From NCBI GenBank assembly GCA_039881145.1, contig JAYKKI010000016.1:13460501-13524500 (forward strand): a stretch of 64,000 nucleotides of DNA. The letters are read 5' to 3'. This DNA comes from Druceiella hillmani (lineage: Eukaryota; Arthropoda; Insecta; Lepidoptera; Hepialidae). Positions 47,592 to 58,530 of this stretch are shown here, one piece after another; the first letter of the stretch is position 1, and every line of letters begins with the position of its first letter. The notes beneath the pieces are model-generated. The model had not been told where the DNA came from and ran no database searches. It was given only the letters and a program-made list of their open reading frames with translations. Both the position numbers and the translations under genes were made by a program.

Positions 47592-48437
47592 TTATGGATG
47601 AGCTGAAGTTGATGCATCTTGAAGTGTTGAATCCCAATGTGAATCATCCTCCAACAAATCCAAGAGTTGACATGCTTCACGATATGTTTGACACAAATGA
47701 CCGTTGACTGTTCTCAATTCTTGAAATGATTTTGGGCCTAATAACAATCTCAAATAAAAACACTCAGCATTGTTTGGATGTACTGTATATATTCTCCCAA
47801 TTGCATCTGTTTGAAAAATGTCAGGATGCCCATGGACTGCTGTTCCTTGTTTACGTCTTTGAAATTTTTTCGAAGACACATTCAATGTGTAATACTGAGG
47901 CACTTCAGAATATAACAAATTTATTGCAAAAGTATCAGTTTCGCATAATTTGAAAAAAGCTGTCAACGTAGTTGCTGGTGGTTGTGCTACTTTTTTCAAT
48001 ACATTTGCTACATTAAAATAAACACGTTGGCCATTCTCAAGATGCACAGCCAAGTGAACAACCACAGGATATCTTTCGTGCATTGGAAATGACATAATCC
48101 TCCAGACAGCTTCATTACTACTAATATAGCGCCCCATTTGATACTGAGTAATTTCATCATTTCTATTATCACCAGCAACACCGAAAACAGCCATATCGCT
48201 CCCTTTATTTACATACTCGCAAATATATTTAATGGATTTGACTGAATTACAATACTCCACATTTATATGAGCATTGAATATTTTTGATAATAATTGACAA
48301 TACGGAACCACCCAACGATTATCAACTTCAACGTCCTGGTTACGCATTCTAATGGTTGAGATTTTGCCATTATCATTAGGTGATCTACGTCGATACAACG
48401 GATATCCGTCATTGCCCGTTATTGTGTCTAAAATCAA
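47592..48437 (-). pseudogene. Helitron Rep nuclease segment with tyrosine motif
   Basis: It begins in LDTITGNDGYPLYRRRSPND and includes HINVEYCNSVKSIKYICEYV followed by NKGSDMAVF at about 48255-48190. The KYICEY pair of tyrosines matches the Y2 catalytic motif of Helitron Rep, whose tyrosines attack the DNA. The segment continues through RYISSNEAVWRIMSFPMHER and ends at a single in-frame TAA at 47594-47592. After it the same frame goes on as QIRMLFAIILSTCMPSN, so this is one nonsense mutation and not a gene boundary. Confidence 0.85.
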
Positions 48438-49199
48438 TTGCCTTGGGTATCATTTCGAACACTTTCCATCATACATGGCGAATTCATATTTAGTTCACCG
48501 CACGGACCATGTATCATGTTTTTAACGACAACTTGAAATAACTCAGGATCAACAGTTAGATCAGAAATTTCAGCTAATATAACGTTATCGATTTGATCCG
48601 GAGTTATTTTGTGTACCAGCCAAATTAATATATGTGCGTGCGGCAATTTCCTTTTTTGCCATTCGATGGAGTACATATGGCAACGCACCTCTCCAAATAC
48701 ACATAATTTCACAATTAAATCCATAAGTGCTTTCAATTTTTGTCGAAAAACACGTGCTGTAATGTCATGACGATCAGTTGTCGACTGTCCTTCAAATAAA
48801 TTGTTTTTGATGTCATTCCACTGCGGATTACATATAAATGTAATGAACAGATCTGGTCGACCGTATCTTTGTACATAAGACATGAGTCTTGTGCATATTC
48901 GTTCATATTCCGTGGGCTACCAATATACGAAGATGGCAATATAGTTAAACGTCCGATGTCATTAACATTAGCATCATTCGCTATCGCATCTTGCAAATGA
49001 ATATATTCTTTGAATCTTAATTTTGCTTGGTTGAAACGAATAAAATTAAGACGTTCAGTTTCTATTTTGGCATACAATTCAACGATGTACTGATGATATA
49101 GTTTACCACAGCTCAAGATATAATTTTGTTCTTGTGGACGAACCATCAATCGATACGAATAAAAATTCATGGCACTAATTTTTTTCTGTACATGTAGAC
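48434..49199 (-). pseudogene. Helitron Rep nuclease segment with HUH motif
   Basis: It contains KKISAMNFYSYRLMVRPQEQ, then RLTILPSSYIGSPRNMNEYA, then after a one-base deletion near 48884 MSYVQRYGRPDLFITFICNP, then WQKRKLPHAHILIWLVHK at about 48660-48610. HAH is the metal-binding HUH motif of the rolling-circle Rep nuclease, which nicks single-stranded DNA to start transposition. Near 48470 a one-base shift and an Arg-to-TGA change (KCSK*YPRQLI) break the frame again before the next segment. Confidence 0.85.
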
Positions 49200-49282
49200 C
49201 TGAAAATAAGTACAAAATGTGACTTTAGAAATTTATACAAATGATGAAATGTCAACACATTGAAAATAGGTCAATTATTTAC
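49200..49282 (-). other. Apparent spliceosomal intron 2 in the Helitron gene
   Basis: Minus-strand donor GAACAA|GTAAAT at 49283/49282 and acceptor TTATTTTCAG|GTCTAC at 49200/49199. Splicing joins DPRT to SLHVQKKISAMNFYSYRLM in frame and removes an in-frame TAA. Length 83 bp, a common size for insect introns. Confidence 0.65.
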
Positions 49283-49788
49283 TTGTTCGTGGATCAATCA
49301 TTGGTATATTGATATGGTAGCCATCGTCACCTTTCCAATGCAATATTGGGTATTGTAATGCATCGTAACTACGATGAAGTTCTGAAACACGTTGCAATTG
49401 CTACGTGTTTCAGATTGCAATTGATACGTTGTTGCATTCTGTGATGAAGTACAATATCACGGGATTGAAACTGATCACCAAGAATTACAATTGTCGGTGC
49501 ATTGAATCGCCTTTCATGCTCTCCAAAAGGTGTTCTATCAGCCCTTATTACGATTTTGTGATTATCAGATGGCATATGATCGAGAGCAATTTTGAACAAT
49601 TGAACTAATGCGTTATGCTGATGGAAAAACCATTGTAGCTCACGAATAATTTCTCGTCTTGTATTCAAAACAATTGCAAAACGTTGATACAATCCACGAT
49701 TTTCATCACCAATAAAATAAATTTGCAAAAATTTATGATCAGCGCCGGGGTATGGCAATAACGAACCAGCTTGATGATAAATCTGGCC
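49283..49788 (-). pseudogene. Helitron Rep-helicase, second coding segment
   Basis: The segment reads GQIYHQAGSLLPYPGADHKF then LQIYFIGDENRGLYQRFAIV and continues to VILGDQFQSRDIVLHHRMQQ. It belongs to the Helitron-specific N-terminal part of Rep. Near 49382-49413 a small inverted insertion breaks the frame and creates a stop after CFRTSS. The proper frame resumes with QLQRVSELHRSYDALQYPIL and then HWKGDDGYHINIPMIDPRT, ending at the donor of a second apparent intron. The likely original codons on either side of the insertion overlap, which suggests a templated error. Confidence 0.75.
49382..49413. repeat. Templated inverted insertion in the Helitron gene
   Basis: CTGAAACACGT (49382-49392) and ACGTGTTTCAG (49403-49413) are exact reverse complements around TGCAATTGCT. 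The flanking CAATTGCAATCTGAAACACG on the minus strand is a reversed copy of the neighbouring coding sequence. This explains the frameshift as one local event. Confidence 0.7.
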
Positions 49789-49905
49789 CTAAATCTGTAA
49801 CATGTATGCAATTTTAGGTAGATGTTGTATCATAATTTTTAAAACTATCGAATACTTTATGATTCAGATTGTATAAACACGGGACAATACTGTTGAAATA
49901 TTTAC
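49789..49905 (-). other. Apparent spliceosomal intron 1 in the Helitron gene
   Basis: On the minus strand the coding frame reaches FMPTFK and meets AAG|GTAAAT at 49906/49905. The stretch then has stops in frame and ends TTTAG|GGCCAG at 49789/49788. Joining the exons gives FMPTFKGQIYHQAGSLLPYP in frame (phase 0), which is the expected continuous Helitron protein sequence. Length 117 bp. Confidence 0.65.
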
Positions 49906-50430
49906 CTTAAACGTCGGCATAAAATTATCTCTAATAATTTTAGTAGCACCAAAAGAAGTCATTTGAAATGCCAAATTGTATTGTTGAATATGACTCAAAA
50001 AGTGCTTCGACTTTTGAGATGTCCCAAAAATTAACGAATACAATGGTTTGGATGGAGTTTCTAATGCTGGCAATCTCACTTTGCCAGTGGCACAACACAT
50101 GCTGGGCGTTTCACCTGAAAAGTTAGCCGCATCACAATGTTGACATATTGCGTCCATCATTCCAATGTATCCGTGCACACTATAATCAATCTGGCTGTTG
50201 TAATTAACAGCAGCATGCATCATTTCAGCCAAAACAGCACGACGTATTCGTGATCGCCGTGCAAGATTCAGTACAGGTACAGAGACAACAGATCTATTTC
50301 GTGCATTACGTTCACGCTGCGATGCATTAACTTGTGCGGGTTCATCTGCAGTCTATGATCGTCTTAGTAATGCCACATCATTTACATTACGCGTTCGGCT
50401 ACCTATATTTACTCGTCTTGCTCGTGGCAT
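49906..50430 (-). pseudogene. Helitron Rep-helicase, first coding segment
   Basis: The start MPRARRVNIGSRTRNVNDVA at 50430 is typical of insect Helitron proteins, with a basic N-terminus. A TAG at 50355-50353 interrupts the frame after residue 25. The same frame then continues with TADEPAQVNASQRERNARNR and MHAAVNYNSQIDYSVHGYIG, and CQHCDAANFSGETPSMCCAT, a Cys/His zinc-binding-like cluster. It ends near RDNFMPTFK at 49906. The segment is the N-terminal domain upstream of the Rep nuclease. It is followed by an apparent intron (49789-49905). Confidence 0.8.
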
Positions 50431-50984
50431 TTTTCCTTCAATTAAAAAAGAATAAATCAAATTAAAAAAATAATTGCTACATTAATAGTGGTACACAATA
50501 TGTTTTTTCAAATAAAGAAACACACCTGCATACATGTAATTCACTTCAACATTTCGAATCTTACCGTTTGTGTAAATGCGTTTGACAATTTAGTTCATAG
50601 TACATTTGAACAAAAAATATAAACACAAAGCAATAATTATCGCTGACAATTTGCTTTAATCGAACCACGTCCAAAATGAAATGACCGCATGAATGACATA
50701 ACAACATGCTTTTACTGTCAACACTAAAAAAAGTTTCAATTTGACAGCACAATCGCCATCTGAAAAAAGGTTCAATTTGACAGCAAAATCCTCATTTACA
50801 AAATGATCCGCCATTAATTGATTTCAGTTGTTACAAAAAATGTGATAAATGAAGAAGCACTCTACCGATTTTGTGCAAACTTCACATAAACCATCTACTA
50901 AATAGTCCGAACAAAGCCTAAACATTTGGTTTGGATAGGTGAGCCCGTTCTTGAGTTACAAAATTACAACGAAAAGTGGCATTG

Positions 50985-51049
<65 letters not shown>
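50431..51049 (-). other. Helitron 5' terminal and leader region
   Basis: Non-coding. It begins TCTATATA, runs through a (TA)n array (50989-51047), then a leader of about 0.55 kb before the Rep start codon at 50430. Confidence 0.7.
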
Positions 51050-51061
51050 TAGAAGATAGAT

Positions 51062-51250
51062 GTCTTCTTGGTGGGGCAAAAGGTATTTACAATGTTTCTC
51101 TAAGTTGATTAGCCTGTGTATCACAAGCTGCTTAATTTCAAGTCTTGCCAATGCTCAGCATATATCGCCATCAGGTATGCTGCTACGGGCGGCCACGTTT
51201 ATTCTCTCTAGAGGTGTTCCAACACGAAGCTTTTGGCAATAATGACGGTT
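51062..51250 (-). pseudogene. Unrecognised coding-like remnant next to the Helitron
   Basis: On the minus strand one frame reads VGTPLERINVAARSSIPDGD, IC, a stop, then ALARLEIKQLVIHRLINLEK and HCKYLLPHQED. The composition is less AT-rich than its flanks. I cannot name a family. It may be a piece of another transposon. Confidence 0.2.
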
Positions 51251-52600
51251 TTATGTTTGAGCCAATTAAGTTTCATTTTTGGCATTTTACTCGGTACTTA
51301 ATTTTTTTCAGTTTTCGGTATTTATTTCGTTTCGTTGTTTAAACAGCAATTTTTAGCGTCGTTCTAGCAAGTCTTCGTTATGTATTTTTTCAGACCAAGG
51401 TATTGGGCGTTGCCGATCAATGTATTATGTATTTGCCTCATTTAAATATTTGTCTATAATGATTAATTGATGATTAGTGGTATTTTTAAATGTTGGTATT
51501 CACATACTCTTTCATATGTTGAAGTTTCAAGAAAACTGCTATTAAAATTGTTTAAGAGATGTTGCGAGGAGTTAAACTGCACGAAAATATGCTGAATAAA
51601 GGAACTATTAAACTCACGTAAATTATGTAGTGGAGAACCTCGAACGTTAAGTTAAAGGTTAGGTTTTATTTTTCTTGATTAGCCAGGTTAGGACAGTCAT
51701 GTCAAAAGTCTATATTGATGCTAGATTATATTGATGCTAGATGTACGAAATTATCACTAATAAAATATTGACGGAATCGAGTCAAAATTTAAAGAACCAG
51801 CACACTTTTCTTATTTGGATGTTTTTCTCAATTCGGCCTATAAAATTAATCGATCTTCAGATTTTTTTTATTTCATGACGGGTTATTATAAATTGATAAT
51901 TGACAATATTTGTATCTAATTCCCTTTGACCCAACCCAAATTCTAATAATTTAGAAGGTGATGTTTGAAGGTTTGTTTATTGTTATTATAGTAAATGTTG
52001 CTTTCCGTAGATTTACAATTAACGTATTGTAGGCCTGGAGAGGATAATAATAATTATTGATATTTTCTGGTTTATAAGTATTTTCAATAAATTAAAAAGA
52101 AAAAAAAGGAAAATAATTGTTTTAAAATGAAGTTCTTGTCATCAATTATTTTGGGTGTGGCCATGTGGATAAAAGTGAAATACTTAAATTATAATACCTG
52201 CATAAAGTAGGGATTCAGAAAATGTTTTATTGGTTATTCTTATTTATGTGACTAGCCTAATAACTGCTGAAAATGTGTGAGTTTTCTTAAGTTTACTAAT
52301 AAAAAGCATGAAATTTCTGATTTGCTTTGTAAAAGTTCAAATATTAATTTCATGTATTTTGGTAAGTTGACTTATAAAAATTGTCTTTTAACTAAGATTT
52401 ATTGAGGTCATTTCCAATAAAAATATTTCTATAGTAAATAAATCTGTCATGTACTAAAAACTCGCGCGCTGCATAGTTACAACTTAAAATCTACTTACAA
52501 CTTAAAATTAATTACCTAGGATACGGTTTAATATTAAAAAAAAATTGACATCTAGAATCATCGCTCCAGTTATCCTACAATCTTTGCGTAGGCTTTTAAA
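51250..52600. other. AT-rich interval, no gene recognised
   Basis: I see no coding or RNA feature. Near 51715-51745 there is a short direct repeat of ATATTGATGCTAGAT. Confidence 0.5.
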
Positions 52601-52935
52601 ACTTGTCTTTTTTCCCTATTTTTAGGTTCCGTACTCTCAGTAATGGGGAAGGAGGGGATGGAGCATATCTTTAAGAATATCTCTGAACATATTATATCTA
52701 AAATTATGAAAAAATGTATGGAATTTTATGTCTCATACTATATATGAAATTTTCCATATTTGAGTATTAGCTATTGAAATATGTGCGGGTTAATATGCTT
52801 TATTACCATACCAAATTTAAGTTTCTACATCAAGCGGTTTCTGAGAAAAATGTGTGTGACAGATGGAGAGATGGACACGCGAGTGATTTTAAAGGTTTCC
52901 GATTTTCTTTCAAGATACGGGGCCCTAAAAAAATC
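52560..52935 (+). mobile_element. LINE 3'-tail relic, copy 4 (best preserved)
   Basis: CCTACAATCTTTGCGTAGGC is followed by TTTTAGGTTCCGTACTCTCA. Then come CCATACCAAATTTAAGTTTC, TACATCAAGCGGTTTCTGAG, a GACAGATGGAGAGATGGACA run, GCGAGTGATTTTAAAGG and ACGGGGCCCTAAAAA. This is the layout of the untranslated 3' end of RTE-like LINEs of insects. No reverse transcriptase coding lies just upstream. ORF 52781-53038 crosses it by chance. Confidence 0.65.
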
Positions 52936-53269
52936 ATCAATAATGTATAGCCTATTATTGCTCCTCAAGGAACGTCACAATTATTGTTTTCAGATGGTCG
53001 ATCGCCATTTCAGTCACCTTAATTTAAATTTTTTCTAATTTTCACAAGGATATTAATAAAAAATATCTATTATTTTATAATGGTTTATTTTATAGAGATA
53101 TTAACATGACCTTTGCCATTTTAAAGAAAATATATTGATTATGGCATAGAAAATCATCAATAAAATGAGAACATCTACAAATATATTTTACATAAATTAA
53201 CATTCCGAATCTTAACCATCGTTGGGCTGTGCGACGTTTGTAATGTTTGTGCAATCTTATTCAATTCAT

Positions 53270-53560
53270 GAATTCAAAATTTAGTCGATAATGAAAAAAG
53301 ATTGCTGAAAATTTATACGAAAATGATTACGGAACGTCTTTTATTTTCTCCGCCCTTATTCAATTTTCCTCCCCTCTCCGAGTATTCTGCATTATCTTTA
53401 TGTTTGGTTAATGAAATTACATTATATCCGGAGATTCTGCGTTGTGATGGAAATGTATTAGTCCTCTTTAAATGTACTCTGTCGTATTTTAAGGTCGAGT
53501 GTGGTAAAGATATCGATGGGAAAAATAAGGCACATTGAGTAAAAGAGAAGGTGCTTAATA
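53270..53560 (+). repeat. Family A repeat, copy A13
   Basis: CAATTTTCCTCCCCTCTCCG, CATTATCTTTATGTTTGGT, TTAATGAAATTACATTATAT and GTGATGGAAATG carry the core, though CATTCAATTTG is reduced to TTCAATTTT. B4 follows 0.8 kb downstream on the same strand. ORF 53302-53538 in it is not conserved in other copies. Confidence 0.6.
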
Positions 53561-54319
53561 AAGGACTATTGTTCTGATTGTTTAGGTTTGCGATTCTAAA
53601 CGTTCTATGGATTTTGGTGTGAATTGAATAAATTTCGCAGATACTTAGATATTATTCTATACACTGTACGCGTGATAACTTACATCAAATACATAAACTT
53701 CACTAATATTGATTTAAATTTATATGATTTTCCGTACAGTGTCGTACGCATATCTTTAATGGTTTGGTTATGCAAAAAATAAATATACAAGTTGGTAATT
53801 GTGCTCTTTTATTAAGTTTTCTAATACGATAGTTTAAATATTAAATAAATGACATTAAAATAAAATATAATATTCATAATTATTCGTTATTATTTTGTAT
53901 ATAAATGTACATGTTTAATGTAAAGGATAATGTGAAAGTTTAAAATTTTCTTTGGCAACGAACGACAATTCAGGAATGTTTTCGGCGACAGTTACAATGA
54001 ATGATCTCGAAATGACCACAAAAAGAAGATTATAAAGCCGTCCGACTTTAGAACTTAATCATCGTGTTGTTGTCGTTGTCATAGCTTTAATGTGTTTTCA
54101 CAGTTTTTGCGCATGTTAATATATTTTTCTTGCAATTATTGCTTAAGAATTACGAGTTAATTTCGTAGACTAAATTTGACCATAAAAAGATATTTTTAAC
54201 TTTATTATGGTCAAGAGAAACCGATACGATGAACGCAACATTGAGTTCCGATTTCTATCCAAATATATATTATTATATACAAAAGTAAGGATTTGCATCA
54301 CTTTGGTAGGTTTGTTTTT

Positions 54320-55080
54320 AACTTCAGATAAATGAATTATAAAATTAAATTGTTTTGAGAACTTATCATGATGGCATGTGGAACAGCGCGATGGGTACAG
54401 TCGAAAGATCGAACAAAAATAGTTTTCTGCTTTGTTTTAAGGTATTTATATAAACGATATGTAAAACTAATTTGCATCATGGGTTCAATGCTGCTATTCA
54501 AATAACTTACAATCAACAAAGAAATTTTTTAACCGTCCGTCATGTGGAAATGTTGAACTAATACTCAAGTGTTCACAGTCAATTTAGACAACACACACAC
54601 AGTTCACAGTCAATTTGACATCAATTTAGTGTTATTAAATAATGTAAAAATGAATAATATTGTTGGAATTAAAATAAAGTTAAATCTGAAAATAAGAATG
54701 AACAAAAATATTGCTAGTATTCATAAAACAGAGTTTAGAAAACGTAGACGCCTTTCCTTACGATAATTTCTCATTTCGAAGCAAATATCTATTTGTACAA
54801 TCATGTTGTAAAATTTAACGCAGAGAGCTGAAGTTTCCAAATATTGAGAAAACCCGAAAACATTATTATAATATCGAACGCGGCGAGAGCTTGCGTAAAC
54901 CATTTCCCTTGTACAGCCGCTGTGAGCATTTCAATGAGACTTTATGGTTTAACGACTGTTTTGAAAAAGTTTTCCTTTCGTTTTCTAGCAATGATTATTG
55001 AGTTGTATTTGGGCACCTTCCTGTCATAGTTTAATTTCTATTTGTATTTGTATTTATATTCTTACGTCATTAAAAGACTT
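54320..55080 (+). repeat. Family B repeat, copy B4
   Basis: CATGATGGCATGTGGAACAG, then GAGAAAACCCGAAAACATTA, ACAGCCGCTGTGAGCATTTC and TTTATGGTTTAACGACTGTT match B2 and B3 in order. Confidence 0.7.
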
Positions 55081-56735
55081 TAAATTTCCTTATTTTGTTT
55101 TCAATATCAATTAATTATTTTTTTAAATGAGTTGGCTATAGGATTCTGTACCTAAAAATGAAAAAAAGTTCCGCTTTTACGTCAGTGTCGGTCTTTTATG
55201 TCGGTGGCAGACTTCAGTATTGGCCTGTCTGTATATCATGGCTGTTTTTCATTCACTACTATTGCTGTTGATTTAAGTTTTTGCACGGTTTTAGAATTTG
55301 CTTGCCCGCACCTATTTTCAGTTGCCAATTATTATGTATGAAAAGAGCTTTATTTAAAAATATTTTTATTTTTGATAAAAATTGGGCTGGTAATGAGAGC
55401 TTAAAATTTACTAAAGGCAAAATTATTTTTACGCAGCATAGCTTCTGACTTTATCAAAAATGTGCGATAAAAACCATCTCTCCTTATCTCCAAGGTTAAC
55501 AAACCGGAAAATCTTAAATAATTCAGATTCATAGAAGATCGTGTTTACTATATAGAAAAAAAAAGAAGTTCTCAACATATATAATTTTCGAGAAAAAAAT
55601 TAAAGTATTAATTCCTTATTTTTATCTGTTTCTTTTATTATTAGACCTTTGTGTAGATTTTTTATATGAATAGAGTAAGGATAAAATAATATTTTTTAAC
55701 ACCACATGCCAAAAATAAATTAACACCACACCGTATAAATAAATCTATTATTATAAAAATAAGTTATTAAATAACTTAATTATCGTCGCGTTCGCTCGCT
55801 ACAATTGTTTTTGTTTAAGTCTGCTGCAACGCAATTTGTCGACTGCGTGTGAACCTGTAGGAATACGCAATAACACACGTTGAATGTCAATGTTGTTATG
55901 GCCTAATCTTTTTTTGGATTATGTTCGTATGTTGTGGGCTAATATTTTTTGGATTATGTTCGTATGTTGTGGGCTAATCTTTTTTTGGATTATGTTCGAT
56001 ATTTAAATACGATTCAATTTTTCAAAATTTTTATTTTAGTGCAATATCGGAAGTTACATGGTCTTCTCACTATGTTAATCACCTTCCTTATCTATTATAA
56101 TTATTCCTGACTTATATAGACTTATAGTAGAAATATGTTCAAAATTGTGGGACGCACGAGTGACTTATGTATTACCATCCCGAAAAGGGCGTAGGTGAAA
56201 ATAAATACGCTGAGCAATATACACTTAGTCAAACTTAAACTGAGGAAGCAATTATCACGCAATAATTCATTGAAATTACAAATTTTTAGGATTGTATATA
56301 AACTCGCCACAAATAAGTGTCCCTAGTATAGGGTAAAGTCATGGACGTAATAACCACGGTAACGTGAAGCTTATCGAGTAACATGTCATCTACTTTTAAA
56401 GTTACCCTGTTATTCCGCGTTTTTATTTCCGTAATTTTAATGTTCACTTAATTTTAAAAACTTTGAAATTAGTACAAAAATTAAATTATTTAAATAAAAT
56501 GAAAGGACTGATTCCTAAAATTATTGAGTGAGTGAGTGTTTCAGATTTTTTAGCCACCGTTTATAATTACGGCTAAGATTTATAAATAAATAATAAATAA
56601 ACTCATCGCAAATCATAAGATTACTCGCACTTGACAGGTTTATTTAACTAAATGGTAACTTGCTACATTTTAATTAATCTTTAATAAAAGGTTTACCTTC
56701 CGTACGAATAAAAATGCAGTAATTATATAGGTTAA
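55080..56735. other. Interval with 36-bp tandem repeat
   Basis: No gene is recognised. The 35-39-bp tandem repeat lies at 55892-56000. Part of this interval may be the body of the Helitron-like element that ends at 56764, but its 5' end was not found. Confidence 0.45.
55892..56000 (+). repeat. 35-39-bp tandem repeat, 3 units
   Basis: Units of the form GTTGTGGGCTAATCTTTTTT followed by TGGATTATGTTCGTAT start at 55892, 55931 and 55966. They differ by a few bases. Confidence 0.9.
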
Positions 56736-56738
56736 TGT

Positions 56739-56764
56739 GCGAAAATATTCGCGGGTGCAGCTAG
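56739..56764 (+). mobile_element. Helitron-type 3' end
   Basis: A perfect hairpin, GCGAAAATATTCGC (56739-56752), is followed by GGGTGCAG, CTAG (56761-56764) and T. This is the same layout as the autonomous Helitron 3' end, with a stem of different sequence but the same 8-base spacing. It suggests a second, non-autonomous element on the plus strand. Its 5' end is unknown. Confidence 0.65.
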
Positions 56765-57099
56765 TAGAAAATATAAAAAAAATTAATTAATATTCCTTGC
56801 TATAGATTAAAAAAAATCAACTAAATTACGAAAAATAATATTTATGAGGCAATGGTCCTTAAACAATAGTCGTTAAAATTCCTATTATTTTTAAACTTTT
56901 TCTGTAATAACTTTTTTCTGCAAAGATTTGCATTATATCATTAGTATCTTCAAACAATAAAATAAATGTTTATTGTTTATAAATAACAATTTAAAAAATA
57001 AATCAATATTAGTGACAACATTTCGAATCACATTTTCAAGAAAGTTCTTCATTAAAATCACCTATTAAAACGTTTATTTAAAAAAAAGTTGTTAAATGT

Positions 57100-57300
57100 C
57101 ATAAAACCAAGGAAACTACCTGAAAACTTTATGAGTGTATTAAGTTTACGCCATCCATATTCACTAACAGCCGCTGTGGGAACATAACCGCGGTTTCATT
57201 ACTTTACGGCTGTTTTAAAAAAACTCTTTTTTAAAGCTGTCTTGTTATAATGAATTAGAGTTTAAACAAACTCGTGTTACGTGCAACATTCATTTTTGTT
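57100..57300 (+). repeat. Family B repeat, copy B5 (short)
   Basis: CACTAACAGCCGCTGTGGGA followed by TTTCATTACTTTACGGCTGT matches the B core. It is most like B1. Confidence 0.6.
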
Positions 57301-57620
57301 ATTTGAATTAATACGTGTTTAGTTTCTTTTTAGACACATTTGAACTAAACTCTGATCTAACAATGATTTTATAATTTGTTTTCTATTATATTTTATACTA
57401 ACTTTTATTCACTGCTTTACTGGAAAAATATTGTAAATAAATTGCATTACATTTTTAAGTTTCAATGAATTTGAAAGCAAATCTTAATATTTAAAAATGT
57501 TTTTTTTGCGTAGTTTAGACGACAAAAAAACGGCTTTTTGAACGACATGAAACTTTCAACATTTTAAATTTTATTGCATCCATATCTAATTGATATACCA
57601 CCATATCTAATATATATATA

Positions 57621-57775
57621 CGAACTTATTGTTACGAGAGAAGTATCCTACAGCCAACCAGAACACCAGTCCAGCCCGCTTGACAAGCGGCAGGAAATCG
57701 AACCCGGTTCTTCGCGATGCGCTGCGCAGTCAAAGGCTGTATGTCTTGTGATCAACCCAACACACCACGGCAATG
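57621..57775 (-). mobile_element. tRNA-derived SINE, copy 3
   Basis: On the minus strand: GTGTGTTGGGTTGATCACAA, then GGGTTCGATTTCC (box B, about 57693-57705), GGGCTGGACTGG, GGTTGGCTGTAGGA and CTCTCGTAACAATAAGTTCG. It aligns with the copy at 44901-45050 along its whole length. ORF 57574-57804 crosses it by chance. Confidence 0.8.
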
Positions 57776-57779
57776 ATAT

Positions 57780-58175
57780 GTTTTATTATCTTAATAGTAA
57801 TTAAATAAAAATAGAGGGCAATTGCGAGTTTGGCTTGAACGTCGAGGATACCGTACCTCGTTTGAAGTGACATTACTATATTTACCATAAATTGTCACTA
57901 TTATGATTTCCTAGCGAGATAAATATTAATAATACCTAACATAGTTAAGTGGAGAAACATGTAAATTATCTTGAATTTCACAAAAACAATGATATCTGGA
58001 ATTGCAGTTAAATTACAGTTTTAATTTTCCCGCAATCTTTGCATAGACTTCTAAAAACCATGCTCATTATTTATTTTAAAATACATTTTACTAGAAATTT
58101 TGAAATCTCTGAAGGTGGGAAAAATATTTTTATCTTTAAACTAAAGAATTAAAACTATTAATATTCTATAGGGTT

Positions 58176-58241
<66 letters not shown>

Positions 58242-58530
58242 ACATACACAAATTACAAAAATTATAGCCACAGCAATCGTGCAGTCTTCGATTGCCTGTA
58301 TTTCTTTAAATAAAAAAAAACAAAATGTAAGTTTCGTTTAAAAAAAATATTCAAAAAGTCTAGTTTTACCGAAGTTCTGACAACATCTCACTGACAACAA
58401 ACGAACGATTTTAATAATTATTTCGTGGAGATAAATTCAATATTAACCCAATACTAAAAATAATCGCAGAGTTTTCTTGCATCTAAACGGACATACATTC
58501 ACGCAATAACGTGCGATTAAGGGATTCACT
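57780..58530. other. AT-rich interval, no gene recognised
   Basis: Near 58015-58060 the CGCAATCTTTGCATAGACTT string is shared with 20085 and 52570. A (TA)n run lies at 58183-58242. Confidence 0.5.
58183..58242. repeat. (TA)n microsatellite
   Basis: TA run with one TTTA interruption. Confidence 0.95.

Larger units (their letters stand above)
46086..51049 (-). mobile_element. Helitron, nearly full length, inactive
   Basis: Helitrons are rolling-circle transposons that begin with TC, end with CTRR after a short hairpin, and insert between A and T. On the minus strand this element begins TC at 51049-51048, preceded by A. It ends CTAG at 46089-46086, followed by T. A hairpin at 46115-46098 sits 8 bases before the CTAG. 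Between the ends is a decayed Rep-helicase gene (50430-46202). The 5' leader (50431-51049) begins with a (TA)n run and then has the GTTGTAATTTTGTAACTCAA type of sequence often seen after Helitron 5' ends. The two ends fit the A/T target rule exactly, so I consider the limits reliable. Confidence 0.85.

Noticed and set aside
52781..53038. 85-codon ORF
   Set aside because: It falls in the untranslated LINE 3' tail. The open frame is chance.
57574..57804. 76-codon plus-strand ORF
   Set aside because: It runs across a minus-strand SINE copy.
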